NCBI GenBank assembly: GCA_021907015.1 | Contig: CP091064.1 | Coordinates: 4,774,001-4,838,000, forward strand | Origin: Pectobacterium sp. PL152 | GTDB lineage: Bacteria; Pseudomonadota; Gammaproteobacteria; Enterobacterales; Enterobacteriaceae | Direction: 5' to 3' | DNA length: 64,000 bases | Shown here: positions 63,616 to 64,000 of the stretch, piece by piece | How positions within the stretch are numbered: the stretch's first letter is position 1 | How the letters are laid out: the number at the start of each line of letters is the position of its first letter | The notes under the pieces: generated by a model | Databases searched by the model: none | The model's input: only the letters and a program-made list of their open reading frames with translations | What the model was told of the DNA's origin: nothing | Made by a program: the position numbers and the translations under genes

Positions 63616-64000
63616 CTAAATTAAAAGCTGCCGCTCAATGAGCTGCTGCGCCTCAACGATGTGTTTACCGCCGAAAAGATTGGCGCGGTTCAGCAGATAA
63701 TAAATCTGGTAAATAGGCTGGCGATCGATAAAGCCTTTATCTAGCGGCCACACGCTCTGGTAGCCATCATAAATCTGTGCGGGCAGGGCCGGATAACGCG
63801 GCAACATCGCTAAGTCGCATTCTCTGTCCCCCAATAACAGGCCGGATCGAAAAGATAAGCGCCATCCTGACTATTCGCACAGTTATCTGGCCACAGGTCA
63901 CCGTGTAAGAGAGACGGCTGTGGCTGATGCCCCGCCAGACGTTCCTCAACGCGAGCGATCAGCGTTTCAATGTGACCAAAGTGCATCCCTTTTTCTGCTG
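63616..64000 (-). pseudogene. yniA: Fructosamine kinase-family protein YniA, partial, frame broken once
   Basis: The C-terminal third of a fructosamine/ketosamine-3-kinase-like protein running off the window edge. The catalytic loop LHGDLWPDN and metal site FDPACYWGDRECDLAM are visible. The C run 63828-63832 lacks one base; without it CYWGDREC becomes CYWGTENA. It would phosphorylate ketoamines or similar small sugars. E. coli YniA matches closely. Confidence 0.88.

Overview
The window is chromosomal DNA from a soft-rot enterobacterium, almost certainly Pectobacterium. The evidence is a backbone of closely E. coli-like enterobacterial genes plus pectin-catabolism genes typical of Pectobacterium/Dickeya (ogl, kdgR, paeX, a KdgM-type porin, togBANM, pelW, kduD, kduI, kdgF). 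It also carries the rdgA/rdgB regulator pair described for DNA-damage induction of pectin lyase and carotovoricin in P. carotovorum. No complete prophage, IS element, CRISPR array, rRNA or tRNA was recognised.

Layout. 1-463: 3' end of prc. 604-2146: an AraC-type regulator and a PEBP-family protein. 2468-6342: potDCBA polyamine importer (minus). 6701-9128: pepT and roxA. 9460-11597: phoQ-phoP. 11848-16333: purB, hflD, mnmA, nudJ, rluE. 16435-17688: icd. 17738-18965: membrane 4Fe-4S protein. 19332-20901: rdgB and rdgA. 21301-24119: a small orphan gene and a GAF-PAS-GGDEF-EAL protein. 24287-28185: ypdA-ypdB and their target-type transporter yhjX, with a YpdB-like direct repeat between them. 28422-30636: orphan ugpB plus a glycerophosphodiesterase, with a candidate Pho box. 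30801-34699: htpX, ogl, kdgR, yebO. 34826-36205: aromatic amino acid permease. 36486-43702: thrS-infC-rpmI-rplT-pheM-pheS-pheT-ihfA. 43810-50936: ygbA, an ABC exporter, yddG, nadE, osmE, tcyP, ydjM. 51047-61914: the pectin island. 62016-64000: hxpB, yniB, partial yniA.

How the genes work together. Oligogalacturonides enter through the KdgM-type porin, are deacetylated by periplasmic PaeX, imported by TogBMNA, and cut in the cytoplasm by PelW and Ogl. The unsaturated monomer goes through KdgF, KduI and KduD towards KDG. KdgR is encoded here, and candidate KdgR boxes lie upstream of ogl, the porin gene, pelW and kduI. The island sits exactly between ydjM and hxpB (yniC), which are neighbours in E. 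coli K-12.

Sequence quality is a major theme. Fifteen genes have their frame broken at about 22 points, nearly always by apparent loss of one base (two at the longest runs) from a mononucleotide run, while the protein sequence on both sides stays well conserved. These genes are typed pseudogene because the frame is broken as given, but most are probably intact in the organism. The breaks are clustered and spare the housekeeping genes, so sequencing error is the leading but not the only explanation.
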